The notes beneath the pieces were generated by a model, which made no database searches, was not told where the DNA came from, and saw nothing but the letters and a program-made list of their open reading frames with translations. Shown here piece after piece: positions 44,572-53,052 of a stretch of 63,192 nt of DNA. Position 1 is the stretch's first letter. Each line of letters starts with the position of its first letter. The translations under genes and the position numbers were made by a program. The stretch is from Candidatus Poribacteria bacterium (GTDB taxonomy: Bacteria; Poribacteria; WGA-4E; WGA-3G), in NCBI GenBank assembly GCA_026702755.1, contig JAPPBX010000110.1:1-63192 (forward strand), in the 5' to 3' direction.

Positions 44572-44874
44572 ATGATGAAAACCTTGTTTTTTGCCATTGT
44601 GGGCCTTTTATGCCTGAGCACTGTCACTACCGCCGAACTGAGTGTTGAGGGTTTAGAGAAGATCCGGCAAATTGTTAACGAAGCCGAGGTGCGTTTAGAA
44701 AAGCGCATCACTGAACGCTTCACAGAGCAGAGCAAAAGGTTAGACTTTCTGGGAACATTGGTAATAACACTCATCGGCGCGCTTATAGCCTTTGTAGGTG
44801 TCCCATTAGCCCTCATTGCGTATCAGCAGAACAGACGCACACAACAAGAGGATACCATAAAGCACAAGCCATAG
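44572..44874 (+). CDS. Small secreted/membrane coiled-coil protein, C-terminus probably frameshifted
   Basis: A 100-aa protein with a signal peptide (MMKTLFFAIVGLLCLSTVTT), a charged helical stretch (LEKIRQIVNEAEVRLEKRIT) and one membrane segment at about residues 60-82. After KHKP the frame stops. In the alternative frame the sequence continues as AQAIEIQVLREKIETLEKLL to a TGA at 44925-44927, a good coiled coil. This suggests a one-base change near 44840-44865 that shortened the protein. It is a passenger between nuoF and nuoG; the family is unknown. Confidence 0.55.
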   Translation: MMKTLFFAIVGLLCLSTVTTAELSVEGLEKIRQIVNEAEVRLEKRITERFTEQSKRLDFLGTLVITLIGALIAFVGVPLALIAYQQNRRTQQEDTIKHKP

Positions 44875-44970
44875 AGATCCAGGTATTGCGCGAGAAAATT
44901 GAGACACTTGAAAAATTGTTAAGTTGACGTAAGCGTAATTTCCCTGGTAGGAATACATTGGAGTAAATTT

Positions 44971-46620
44971 ATGGCACTAATTAAATTGAATGACCTTGAG
45001 ATAGAGGTTGAAGATGGAACGAATGTAGTCGAGGCAGCAAGGCAACACGGCATTGAGGTGCCTCACTACTGTTATCACCCTGGATTGACCCGTCCTGCGA
45101 ATTGTAGGATGTGCCTCGTTGAACCACACGAATTCTTTCCACCTGCTGGCGCGATTGTTCCGGCACGACAACTCGCGACAGGATGCACAATGGTGCTGAG
45201 AACAGCACCTCCCGAAAGGAAACTTGACGGAAAGTACGACTCCATTGTCTATACAGATAGTCCGCGCGTCAAAAAGGCACGCGAGGACATACTGGAATTT
45301 CTGCTCGTGCATCATCCACTTGACTGTCCCGTCTGTGATCAGGCTGGTGAATGCGACCTGCAAGACTATAGTTATCGGCATGGACATGATAAAAGCCGGT
45401 ATATTGAGGTCAAAAATGTTCCACCCAAGAAAGACTTGGGACCGGATGTGCTCCTTTACTCAACGCGCTGTGTCGTCTGTACCCGGTGTATCCGATTTGC
45501 GGAAGAGGTTTCAGGAACTGGTGAATTAGGCTTAATTAACCGCGGTTCCCATGATGAAATTGATATTCCGAGAAGCCACGAAGGCGTTCCTTTGCAGGTA
45601 TTAGATAACAAGTTGGCGGGAAATGTCGTTGACATTTGCCCCGTCGGGGCATTGATTAGCAAAGATTTCCTGTTCAAGTCTCGTCCGTGGTTTATGGAGA
45701 AGGCGAACAGTGTCTGTTCAGGATGTAGTGTCGGCTGTAATATTACTGTAGAATATAAAGCCGATGGCGTATATAGACTCAAGCCGCGTTTCCACGAGGA
45801 TATTAACCAGCATTGGATGTGTGACGATGGTCGTCTCGGTTACCACTATGTGAACAGTGATGACCGTCTCCAACTCCCGCTTAAACGGGTAGATGACGAA
45901 CTCTCTCCGACACATTGGGCAGATGCCATAGCAACAATCACAGAAAAATTGTCCGAAGTGGAAGCTGAGGATATCGTGGTTATTGGCTCTGCACAAGGCA
46001 CGAATGAGGATAACTACGTTCTGCAGCAGTTTGCTCACGATGTACTGAAGACAACGCAATTGGGACTCTTTGGGCAGTCGCCGGGTGAAGAACATAAATT
46101 CCCACAATTTACAATTGAAGCGGACAAGAATCCGAATACCGCTGGTGCGCGAACCATACTCGGTTCCGCGAACGGGAACGTCGTTTTAGAAGGCGACGCG
46201 CTTTGGGAGAAGGTATCGGATGCCAAAGTGGTTTACCTTGTTAGCGGCGCGTCTGAACGTATCCTTGAGGATGCCGAAAAAGCTGCATTAGAGAGTGTCG
46301 ATTTTCTTATCGTGCAGGACGTTTTACCATCAGAGGTGACGCAATTAGCAGATGTGGTGTTGCCCGGAACGACCTTCGCGGAGAAAGATGGCACTTTCAC
46401 CAATTCGACGGGTTGGGTACAACGGATTCGCAAAACAATTGATCCACCGGGTGAAGCGCGTGTAGATTGGGAGATTACACAGCAGCTTGCCAAGCAGTTG
46501 GGTGGTGAGATGAACTACCACTTTGCTGGTGAGATTGCGCTCGCGATTGCTGAAAATGTGCCAGGCTATACTGACGCAACACATCAGAAAATTGGGGATG
46601 CGGGAATTAAGTTAACCTAA
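44971..46620 (+). CDS. nuoG: NADH-quinone oxidoreductase subunit G, short form
   Basis: A 549-aa subunit with several iron-sulfur clusters. The [2Fe-2S] ligands are in CYHPGL and NCRMC plus a later Cys in ATGCTM. The next set is HHPLDCPVCDQAGECDL (His and Cys ligands), followed by CVVCTRCIRF with CPVGAL, and the molybdopterin-type CSGCSVGCNI with a Cys in HWMCDDG. The C-terminal molybdopterin-like region is much shorter than in E. coli (about 900 aa). Still, the cluster-binding N-terminal part looks intact. Confidence 0.94.
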   Translation: MALIKLNDLEIEVEDGTNVVEAARQHGIEVPHYCYHPGLTRPANCRMCLVEPHEFFPPAGAIVPARQLATGCTMVLRTAPPERKLDGKYDSIVYTDSPRVKKAREDILEFLLVHHPLDCPVCDQAGECDLQDYSYRHGHDKSRYIEVKNVPPKKDLGPDVLLYSTRCVVCTRCIRFAEEVSGTGELGLINRGSHDEIDIPRSHEGVPLQVLDNKLAGNVVDICPVGALISKDFLFKSRPWFMEKANSVCSGCSVGCNITVEYKADGVYRLKPRFHEDINQHWMCDDGRLGYHYVNSDDRLQLPLKRVDDELSPTHWADAIATITEKLSEVEAEDIVVIGSAQGTNEDNYVLQQFAHDVLKTTQLGLFGQSPGEEHKFPQFTIEADKNPNTAGARTILGSANGNVVLEGDALWEKVSDAKVVYLVSGASERILEDAEKAALESVDFLIVQDVLPSEVTQLADVVLPGTTFAEKDGTFTNSTGWVQRIRKTIDPPGEARVDWEITQQLAKQLGGEMNYHFAGEIALAIAENVPGYTDATHQKIGDAGIKLT

Positions 46621-46657
46621 GTCTGTAGTCTTTTGGAACTATCAAGAAGGAGAAAAT

Positions 46658-47842
46658 ATGCCTCTTCTCGTTTTAATCCTCAGTTCAGCTGTCAAAATCG
46701 TCATCATTGTCCATCTGCTGCTTATCGGTGTGATGGCAATGATATGGTCGGAACGCCGGGTGAGCGGATGGATGCAGGATCGGTTGGGACCGAATCGTGT
46801 TGGACCGCAAGGGCTGCTCCAACCTATCGCAGACGGGCTTAAATTCCTGTTTAAAGAGGATCTTATCCCGGATCACGTAGATAAGCCGCTTTACGTGCTT
46901 GCGCCAGCAATGTTGTTAGTCCCCGCACTTGTTACGGTGGCAGTTGTGCCATTTGGGAATGCTATCACGCTATTTGGGTATGAGATACCTCTCCAGATCG
47001 CGGACATCAACATCGGCATTCTGTACGTCTTAGCGATAACGTCGCTTGGAGTCTACGGCGTTGTGCTTGGGGCGTGGGCATCGAATAATAAGTACTCGCT
47101 TTTGGGTGGTTTGCGTTCGTCCGCGCAGATGATTAGTTACGAGTTGACACTCGGATTGGCGATTATTGGTGTATTGATGCTGACAAGTTCGCTCAGCCTT
47201 CGGACAATCGCGATAGAACAAGGGGCGTATCCTTGGCAGTGGAACTTCCTAATTCACTTCCCGGCGTTTCTTGCGTTCACGACTGCGATGTATGCGGAAA
47301 CGAACCGGTTACCGTTTGACCTTGCAGAAGCCGAACAGGAACTCGTCGCGGGGTATCACACCGAATACAGCAGCATGAAATTCGCGATGTTTTTCATGGC
47401 GGAATATATGAACATGATTGTCGGTTCCGCTGTGACAGTAACGCTCTTTTTAGGCGGATGGCATTTCTTCGGCTTGGAAAACGTCGGAGGTCCTGTGTGG
47501 AGTGGACTTATCTCGTTCGGTATCTTCTTTGCCAAGACAGCGATTTTCCTGTTCGTGTTTATTTGGGTCCGCTGGACACTGCCTCGGTTCCGCTACGATC
47601 AGCTCATGAACTTAGGTTGGAAATTCTTGTTACCTGTTGCCTTGAGTTCAATTGTCGTAACCGGTACCTTATGGATAACGACTGGCTCTCGTCTGATGGT
47701 GGGTATTGGCAACGTGGTTGCGGCGTTCATCGTTGTGTCAATAGTGGCAGGGCTGCTTGTCATGAACAAGACACCTGAACCAGCAATACAGGATAGCAAT
47801 CAGCAAATTACCCCCAGCAGCGCACTGGACGCTATAGAATAG
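46658..47842 (+). CDS. nuoH: NADH-quinone oxidoreductase subunit H
   Basis: A 394-aa membrane subunit that links the quinone site to the proton-pumping arm, with about eight to nine hydrophobic segments. Family signatures are SERRVSGWMQDRLGPNRVGP near the N-terminus, and ETNRLPFDLAEAEQELVAGY in the middle (with quinone-channel acidic residues). The C-terminal tail of ~25 polar residues is unusual. nuoJ starts only 11 bp after its stop: nuoI, normally here, is missing. Confidence 0.95.
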   Translation: MPLLVLILSSAVKIVIIVHLLLIGVMAMIWSERRVSGWMQDRLGPNRVGPQGLLQPIADGLKFLFKEDLIPDHVDKPLYVLAPAMLLVPALVTVAVVPFGNAITLFGYEIPLQIADINIGILYVLAITSLGVYGVVLGAWASNNKYSLLGGLRSSAQMISYELTLGLAIIGVLMLTSSLSLRTIAIEQGAYPWQWNFLIHFPAFLAFTTAMYAETNRLPFDLAEAEQELVAGYHTEYSSMKFAMFFMAEYMNMIVGSAVTVTLFLGGWHFFGLENVGGPVWSGLISFGIFFAKTAIFLFVFIWVRWTLPRFRYDQLMNLGWKFLLPVALSSIVVTGTLWITTGSRLMVGIGNVVAAFIVVSIVAGLLVMNKTPEPAIQDSNQQITPSSALDAIE

Positions 47843-47853
47843 GAGGCGTGTGA

Positions 47854-48381
47854 ATGAATCCAGAACAGATACTATTTATTCTCTTTGGAGCGGTCGCGCT
47901 GATTGGTGCGATTGCTGTTATTTCGTTTCGACATCCAATTTATAGCGCGCTTTCGCTGATTGTAACGTTCTTCGCGCAAGCAGGGCTTTTCGTCCTGTTG
48001 GGTGCACATTTCGTTGCGGCTGTCCAAGTAATCGTCTATGCCGGCGCAATCATGGTCCTGTTCCTCTTTGTGATTATGCTCCTGAACCTCGGCACACTCT
48101 CGGCGAAAGGGGCTATTGGACGGAAACTCAAAGGTTTCGCGATAATCTTAGGTATTCTCTTGGCTGCTGAGGGCATCTATATCGCAATGAATGCGATCAA
48201 CGATACCGCGGTTGCATCTGCACAGACTGCTACGGAATCGGTAACGACGACCACTTATGACATTGGCGAACTTTTGTTCAGCAAGTATCTCTTGCCATTT
48301 GAGGTTACCTCGCTTATTTTGTTGGCGGCATTGATTGGTGTTATCGTCTTGGTAAAACGCGAAAGTCAAGAAGAAAATTAA
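47854..48381 (+). CDS. nuoJ: NADH-quinone oxidoreductase subunit J
   Basis: A 175-aa membrane subunit with five hydrophobic helices. Typical elements are FRHPIYSALSLIVTFFAQAG and VIVYAGAIMVLFLFVIMLLN, the pi-bulge helix of TM3. The GAGGCG ribosome site overlaps the end of nuoH. It is followed by a 142-bp gap with the hairpin TGTTAT..ATAACA (48411-48426) and the duplicated nuoK start segment. Confidence 0.93.
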   Translation: MNPEQILFILFGAVALIGAIAVISFRHPIYSALSLIVTFFAQAGLFVLLGAHFVAAVQVIVYAGAIMVLFLFVIMLLNLGTLSAKGAIGRKLKGFAIILGILLAAEGIYIAMNAINDTAVASAQTATESVTTTTYDIGELLFSKYLLPFEVTSLILLAALIGVIVLVKRESQEEN

Positions 48382-48501
48382 AGTCGGTAATCACCAGTCG
48401 GTAGATGAGGTGTTATCTTTATAACATCAAGAACATAGCCTGTAATGTAATGGAAGGCGGGTCTACGGCGGTAGCTGTTGAAGTTCCAAGTCCCTTGACC
48501 G

Positions 48502-48529
48502 AACCGCAAGGAAAATTAAAAATATGTCA
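48502..48529 (+). repeat. Duplicated translation-start segment, copy at nuoK
   Basis: Matches 42439-42466 with a single mismatch and ends in the ATG and second codon of nuoK. Confidence 0.65.
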
Positions 48530-48823
48530 TTAGAGTATTATCTCATATTGAGCGCACTCTTGTTTACAATCGGAGTAATCGGAGTCCTCATCCGCAGGAA
48601 CGCTATTATCATCTTTATGTGTATTGAGTTGATGCTGAATGCGGCGAACCTCGCCTTTGTAGCAATCGGCCGGAGCCTCGGTGAGGCAACTGGACAGGTG
48701 TTCGTTTTCTTCGTGATGACCGTTGCTGCCGCTGAGGTCGCAATTGGGCTCGCAATCATTGTAAGCGTTTTCAAACATCGACAGACAATTAACGTAGATG
48801 AGGTTAATTCGTTAAAAGGCTAA
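48524..48823 (+). CDS. nuoK: NADH-quinone oxidoreductase subunit K
   Basis: A 99-aa MrpC-like membrane subunit with three helices. Conserved acidic residues for proton transfer are in [17 protein letters not shown] and [14 protein letters not shown]. Normal length. The start uses the same upstream segment as nuoE. The next gap to nuoL holds a heptad-repeat element. Confidence 0.95.
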   Translation: MSLEYYLILSALLFTIGVIGVLIRRNAIIIFMCIELMLNAANLAFVAIGRSLGEATGQVFVFFVMTVAAAEVAIGLAIIVSVFKHRQTINVDEVNSLKG

Positions 48824-48824
48824 A

Positions 48825-48920
48825 GTTAGCAGTCGGTAGTCAGCCATCGGCTTTCGATATGTGGTAGGTGCGTATCGTTTGCACGCTACAAGCGATTCTT
48901 TACTGATAGCCGATAGCCAT
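48825..48920. repeat. Heptad-repeat intergenic element, copy 6 (nuoK-nuoL)
   Basis: Left half: units of the CAGTCGG/TAGTCAG type. Right half: CTGATAGCCGATAGCC, giving 7-bp spaced CGATAG units. The element ends about 13 bp before the nuoL ATG. Confidence 0.65.
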
Positions 48921-48933
48921 AAAAGGATAAAAT

Positions 48934-50823
48934 ATGTCACAAGAACTAATTGTTGTCCTGTTAGTTGCCCCGCTTGTTGGGTTTCTGATTAATGGGTTAT
49001 TTGGAAAATGGCTAAAAAGTAACGAGAAACTGAGCGGATGGATAGGTGCGCTTGCAGTGCTTGTCTCCTTAGTCTGTTCGATTATAGCCTTTACCAGTTT
49101 GAACGGCGGTGCTGCCCCGTTTGATGAAGTGCTTTATGAATGGATTACGGGCGAGTCGTTCGCTTTCAATATCGGCTTTCGCGTCGACGCGTTGACAGCA
49201 GTCATGTTGTTGGTCATTACGGGTGTCGGTTTCCTCATCCATGTCTATTCAATCGGTTACATGCACGGCGATGAAGGATATACCCGCTATTTTGCCTACC
49301 TAAATCTGTTTGTTTTCGCAATGTTAATTCTCGTCCTCGGCAACAACTACCTGATGATGTTTGTCGGATGGGAAGGCGTTGGTCTCTGCTCTTATTTACT
49401 GATTGGGTTCTGGTATGACAAGCAATCAGCAACGGATGCTGGGAAAAAGGCTTTTATTGTGAACCGGATTGGTGATTTCGGTTTCCTGCTGGGGATGTTT
49501 ACGCTGTTTGCAGCCTTCGGAACCCTCGATTTCGGGGCAATGTTTGAAGCCGCTGAAGCAGATAATTTTCAGAAAGTCTTTGGAGCCAGTACCCTCGTGG
49601 TCGCAACATTGCTACTCTTCGTCGGCGCGATTGGTAAATCAGCGCAGATACCGCTCTATGTATGGCTACCGGACGCAATGGAAGGTCCAACGCCCGTTAG
49701 TGCGTTGATTCACGCTGCGACAATGGTAACCGCAGGGGTGTATATGATAGCACGCTCGGCTGTGCTTTACGACATCGCGCATACCGGTGAGGTTGTCGCA
49801 TGGATTGGTGTCCTGACTGCGTTCCTCGCTGCAACGATAGCACTTGCACAAAACGATATTAAACGCATCCTCGCCTATTCCACCGTGAGTCAGCTCGGTT
49901 ATATGTTCGTTGGCGTTGGGGTTGGTGCTTATGCGTCAGGTGTGTTCCACTTGGTAACGCATGCCTTCTTTAAAGGATTGATGTTCCTTACCGCCGGTAG
50001 TGTAATGCACGCGATGGCGAATGAACTGGATATGCGGAAGATGGGCGGCTTGAAGGCGAAGATGCCGATAACGCATTGGACATTTTTGATCGGCGCACTT
50101 GCCATCGCAGGATTTCCGTTTCTTAGCGGTTTCTGGAGCAAGGATGAAATCCTACACAGTGCATGGAGCAGCTCTCCCATAATTTACGTTATCGGGTTAG
50201 TGACAGCGTTCCTAACAGCGTTTTATATGTTCCGCTTAATCTTTGTGACATTTTATGGTGAATCTCGCGTTGAATCCGAAGTTGAATCGCATCTGCACGA
50301 ATCACCGCCAGTCATGTGGCTGCCGTTGGCGATCTTAGCGATTCCTTCTGCTTTGATCGGTTTGCTATTGGGCTGGGGCGGACATGGAAGTTGGTTCCAT
50401 CATTTCACGAAGAGCGTTTTTCCAGAGGCACATCATGATGCATCGGGGAATGTTATCTTGTTTATGGTAATTTCATCGGTCGTTGGTTTGGCAGGTATTG
50501 CGTTTGCATGGATGCGTTATAGCAAACGGGTGCCGTCTGATGAACCTACCAATGCGATACATAAATTTGTTGCAAATAAGTACTACGTTGATGAGGTTTA
50601 TAACTCGCTTATTGTGCAACCGATCAAGAATGCTTCTCACTATCTATTGTGGCGGATTGTAGATAACGGCGTTATCGACGGAATTGTCAATGGCGTGGCT
50701 GCTATCATTCGGGTGATTGGTGGAACATTACGACGACTCCAGACAGGACTCGTCCAGGCTTACATCGTGTCAATGGTTTTAGGAATTGTGTTATTCCTTG
50801 CCTACTATCTATTTTTTGCTTAG
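48934..50823 (+). CDS. nuoL: NADH-quinone oxidoreductase subunit L
   Basis: A 629-aa antiporter-like proton-pumping subunit with about 14-16 membrane segments. Signatures are GWEGVGLCSYLLIGFWY (TM5 Glu region), QIPLYVWLPDAMEGPTPVSA and ALIHAATMVTAGVYMIARS. The long lateral helix region follows at the C-terminus. Normal length. It precedes the DUF5069 gene and nuoM. Confidence 0.96.
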   Translation: MSQELIVVLLVAPLVGFLINGLFGKWLKSNEKLSGWIGALAVLVSLVCSIIAFTSLNGGAAPFDEVLYEWITGESFAFNIGFRVDALTAVMLLVITGVGFLIHVYSIGYMHGDEGYTRYFAYLNLFVFAMLILVLGNNYLMMFVGWEGVGLCSYLLIGFWYDKQSATDAGKKAFIVNRIGDFGFLLGMFTLFAAFGTLDFGAMFEAAEADNFQKVFGASTLVVATLLLFVGAIGKSAQIPLYVWLPDAMEGPTPVSALIHAATMVTAGVYMIARSAVLYDIAHTGEVVAWIGVLTAFLAATIALAQNDIKRILAYSTVSQLGYMFVGVGVGAYASGVFHLVTHAFFKGLMFLTAGSVMHAMANELDMRKMGGLKAKMPITHWTFLIGALAIAGFPFLSGFWSKDEILHSAWSSSPIIYVIGLVTAFLTAFYMFRLIFVTFYGESRVESEVESHLHESPPVMWLPLAILAIPSALIGLLLGWGGHGSWFHHFTKSVFPEAHHDASGNVILFMVISSVVGLAGIAFAWMRYSKRVPSDEPTNAIHKFVANKYYVDEVYNSLIVQPIKNASHYLLWRIVDNGVIDGIVNGVAAIIRVIGGTLRRLQTGLVQAYIVSMVLGIVLFLAYYLFFA

Positions 50824-50900
50824 GCTGACTGGATTTTGATGTGGCGCGAGGTATTCCTACCTTGCAATCCTTTTTTAGGCAGTGCTAACGGAGAATGAAG

Positions 50901-51329
50901 ATGGGAAAGAGCACTTTTCGACCGCGGGATATAATCAACAAAGAGGTTGCCGGTATCTGCGGTGTTGCAAGGTTAACAGATAAAGCACGAGCCGCACATG
51001 CTGGTGAAATCGGAAATTATAAGTACGGTGCTGAATCCACACAGGATACAGGAATTTTGTCCTTTCTCGGTATTTCAGCGGAGGCTTTTCAGGAAGCCGC
51101 TGTGCATATTGACAATGATGTCAAGCTTGGAGCATGGATTTTGGATAACTCCAAGAAGTCATCTGAGGAAATATCGGCGTTCAATCGTAAGATGAAAACT
51201 TGGTGGCAGAACAACATGCCGAGTGACGACTTTTCAAAACGTCGCCGCAAATTAGCTGAAAAAGATGAAGACCGTTGGCTTTTTTGGTTCTTCCCTTCGG
51301 CGTGGCTCTGGAAACGTTTTTTTAAATAG
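50901..51329 (+). CDS. DUF5069-family protein inside the nuo operon
   Basis: A 142-aa protein resembling DUF5069 (RLTDKARAAHAGEIGNYKYG, then ILSFLGISAEAFQEAAV and a trailing helical region). The function of this family is unknown. The C-terminal end is aromatic (WLFWFFPSAWLWKRFF), which might attach it to the membrane. The ATG at 50901 sits 7 bp after GGAG; the ATG at 50895 is only one base from it. It is a passenger between nuoL and nuoM. Confidence 0.7.
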   Translation: MGKSTFRPRDIINKEVAGICGVARLTDKARAAHAGEIGNYKYGAESTQDTGILSFLGISAEAFQEAAVHIDNDVKLGAWILDNSKKSSEEISAFNRKMKTWWQNNMPSDDFSKRRRKLAEKDEDRWLFWFFPSAWLWKRFFK

Positions 51330-51360
51330 TAACTTATTTCTTCGAGAGAGAAGATCCCGG

Positions 51361-51374
51361 TTGGCGTACGCCAA
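51361..51374. repeat. Perfect 14-bp palindrome upstream of nuoM
   Basis: TTGGCGTACGCCAA reads the same on both strands. It could be a binding site for a dimeric regulator, or a remnant repeat; no neighbouring -35/-10 pair supports a promoter there. Confidence 0.45.
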
Positions 51375-51407
51375 GTTGGGGTAAACTGTTACATACAGAG
51401 GCTCTTA

Positions 51408-51439
51408 ACCGACGATTGACAACCGATAACCGATAACCA
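51408..51439. repeat. Heptad-repeat element, copy 7 (half element before nuoM)
   Basis: Units ACCGACG, ATTGACA, ACCGATA, ACCGATA in tandem, ending about 8 bp before the nuoM ribosome site. Only the right-hand half is present. Confidence 0.6.
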
Positions 51440-51456
51440 TTAAAACGGAGGTTTCC

Positions 51457-53019
51457 TTGTTACTTTCAATAGTCATTTTTTTACCATTACTTGGCGTGAT
51501 AGCAATCGCATTGCTCAGGGGACTCGGCGCAACCGCTGTGAAAGGCATCGCGCTTGTCATTGGGCTTCTGACGTTTGTTATCTCGTTGGGGCTTTATACC
51601 GGGTTTGACGCAACCACTGCAACATTCCAGAATGTCACTCAAGAAGAATGGATCCCCGGTTTAGGCACAAAATACCACATCGGTATAGATGGTATTTCGT
51701 TGTGGTTAGTGTTGTTGACAACGTTCCTGACCCCAGTGTGTATCCTTGCCGCATGGAATTCTGTGGAAAAAGGGTTGAGCGGTTTTATGATGTCGCTTCT
51801 CGCACTTGAAACCGGGATGTTGGGTGTCTTCTGTGCTTTGGATCTGTTCCTCTTTTTCGTCTTTTGGGAGGCGATGCTAATCCCGATGTACTTCCTCATC
51901 GGTATCTGGGGTGGGGAACGTCGGATTTATGCCACCGTGAAGTTCGTCCTTTATACGATGGCAGGCAGCGCGCTTATGCTCGTCGGCATTTTGGTGCTGT
52001 ACTTCCAAAACGGGAACAGTTTTGACTTCACAACGCTCAGCGGTCCATTTGAACATTCGCATCTGTTATTCCTCGCGTTTTTTATCGCGTTTGCGATTAA
52101 GGTGCCCCTCTTTCCGTTCCATACGTGGCTCCCAGATGCCCACGTTGAAGCACCTACGGTCGGGAGTGTAATCCTTGCCGGAGTCCTACTGAAGATGGGA
52201 ACTTATGGAATCGTCCGATTTTGCCTACCGCTCTTTCCCGATGCCGCTACGCAATTCACACCTTTGATTGTAACCCTCGCTGTCATCGGCATCATCTATG
52301 GAGCGTTGGTAGCCATGGTGCAACCAGATCTGAAAAAGCTGGTGGCATACTCCAGTGTGAGTCACCTCGGTTTTGTTGTATTGGGACTCTTTTCAAAGAG
52401 TGCTGCAGCAATTCAGGGAAGCGTGTTGCAAATGATTAATCACGGCTTAAGTACAGGGGCGTTGTTCCTCTTAGTCGGGATGATTTATGAACGACGGCAC
52501 AGTAGGATGATTGTTGATTTCGGTGGCTTGTCAAAACGGATGCCGATTTTTGCTGTAATTTTTATGATTGTAACGTTGTCATCCATTGGACTACCGGGTT
52601 TGAACGGGTTCGTTGGCGAATATATGATATTGTTCGGAAGTTTTGATCAGGGTGCTTTCTCTAAAGTATACGTCGTCTTCGCAACCGCAGGTGTGATCCT
52701 GGCAGCCGTATATATGCTGTGGATGTTCCAACGGGTGATGTTCGGAACACTTGATAAAACTAATGCAGAGTTGCCTGACTTGAACGCGCGCGAAGTTGTT
52801 GTGATGCTTCCACTACTTCTGTTCATCGTCTGGATCGGTGTTTATCCAAAGCCTTTTCTGAGTAAGATGGAGAAATCGGTAGGTCTTGTTGTGACAAAAG
52901 TGCAGACCGAACCTGCTATGGGTCGCGCTGAAAAACAGATGCTCGGAGACCCTCAACTCGTACTACAAGAGACGCAGCGCGCACAACGTGAAGATATTGA
53001 AAAGGAGGCACGGCAGTAG
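51457..53019 (+). CDS. nuoM: NADH-quinone oxidoreductase subunit M
   Basis: A 520-aa antiporter-like subunit with about 14 membrane segments. Hallmarks are FWEAMLIPMYFLIGIWGGER and PLFPFHTWLPDAHVEAPTVG, plus the conserved LKKLVAYSSVSHLG. The start is a TTG, supported by GGAGG upstream and by the family N-terminus. The C-terminal ~50 residues are polar and rich in Gln/Arg. It is followed by the NhaD gene rather than nuoN. Confidence 0.95.
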   Translation: MLLSIVIFLPLLGVIAIALLRGLGATAVKGIALVIGLLTFVISLGLYTGFDATTATFQNVTQEEWIPGLGTKYHIGIDGISLWLVLLTTFLTPVCILAAWNSVEKGLSGFMMSLLALETGMLGVFCALDLFLFFVFWEAMLIPMYFLIGIWGGERRIYATVKFVLYTMAGSALMLVGILVLYFQNGNSFDFTTLSGPFEHSHLLFLAFFIAFAIKVPLFPFHTWLPDAHVEAPTVGSVILAGVLLKMGTYGIVRFCLPLFPDAATQFTPLIVTLAVIGIIYGALVAMVQPDLKKLVAYSSVSHLGFVVLGLFSKSAAAIQGSVLQMINHGLSTGALFLLVGMIYERRHSRMIVDFGGLSKRMPIFAVIFMIVTLSSIGLPGLNGFVGEYMILFGSFDQGAFSKVYVVFATAGVILAAVYMLWMFQRVMFGTLDKTNAELPDLNAREVVVMLPLLLFIVWIGVYPKPFLSKMEKSVGLVVTKVQTEPAMGRAEKQMLGDPQLVLQETQRAQREDIEKEARQ

Positions 53020-53020
53020 G

Positions 53021-53038
53021 CGCGATCTCCGTATCGCG
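53021..53038. repeat. Short palindrome in the nuoM-nhaD gap
   Basis: CGCGAT (53021-53026) and ATCGCG (53033-53038) flank CTCCGT. It occupies most of the 33-bp gap and resembles the other REP-like palindromes of this window. Confidence 0.5.
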
Positions 53039-53052
53039 ACTCTCGATTATAA

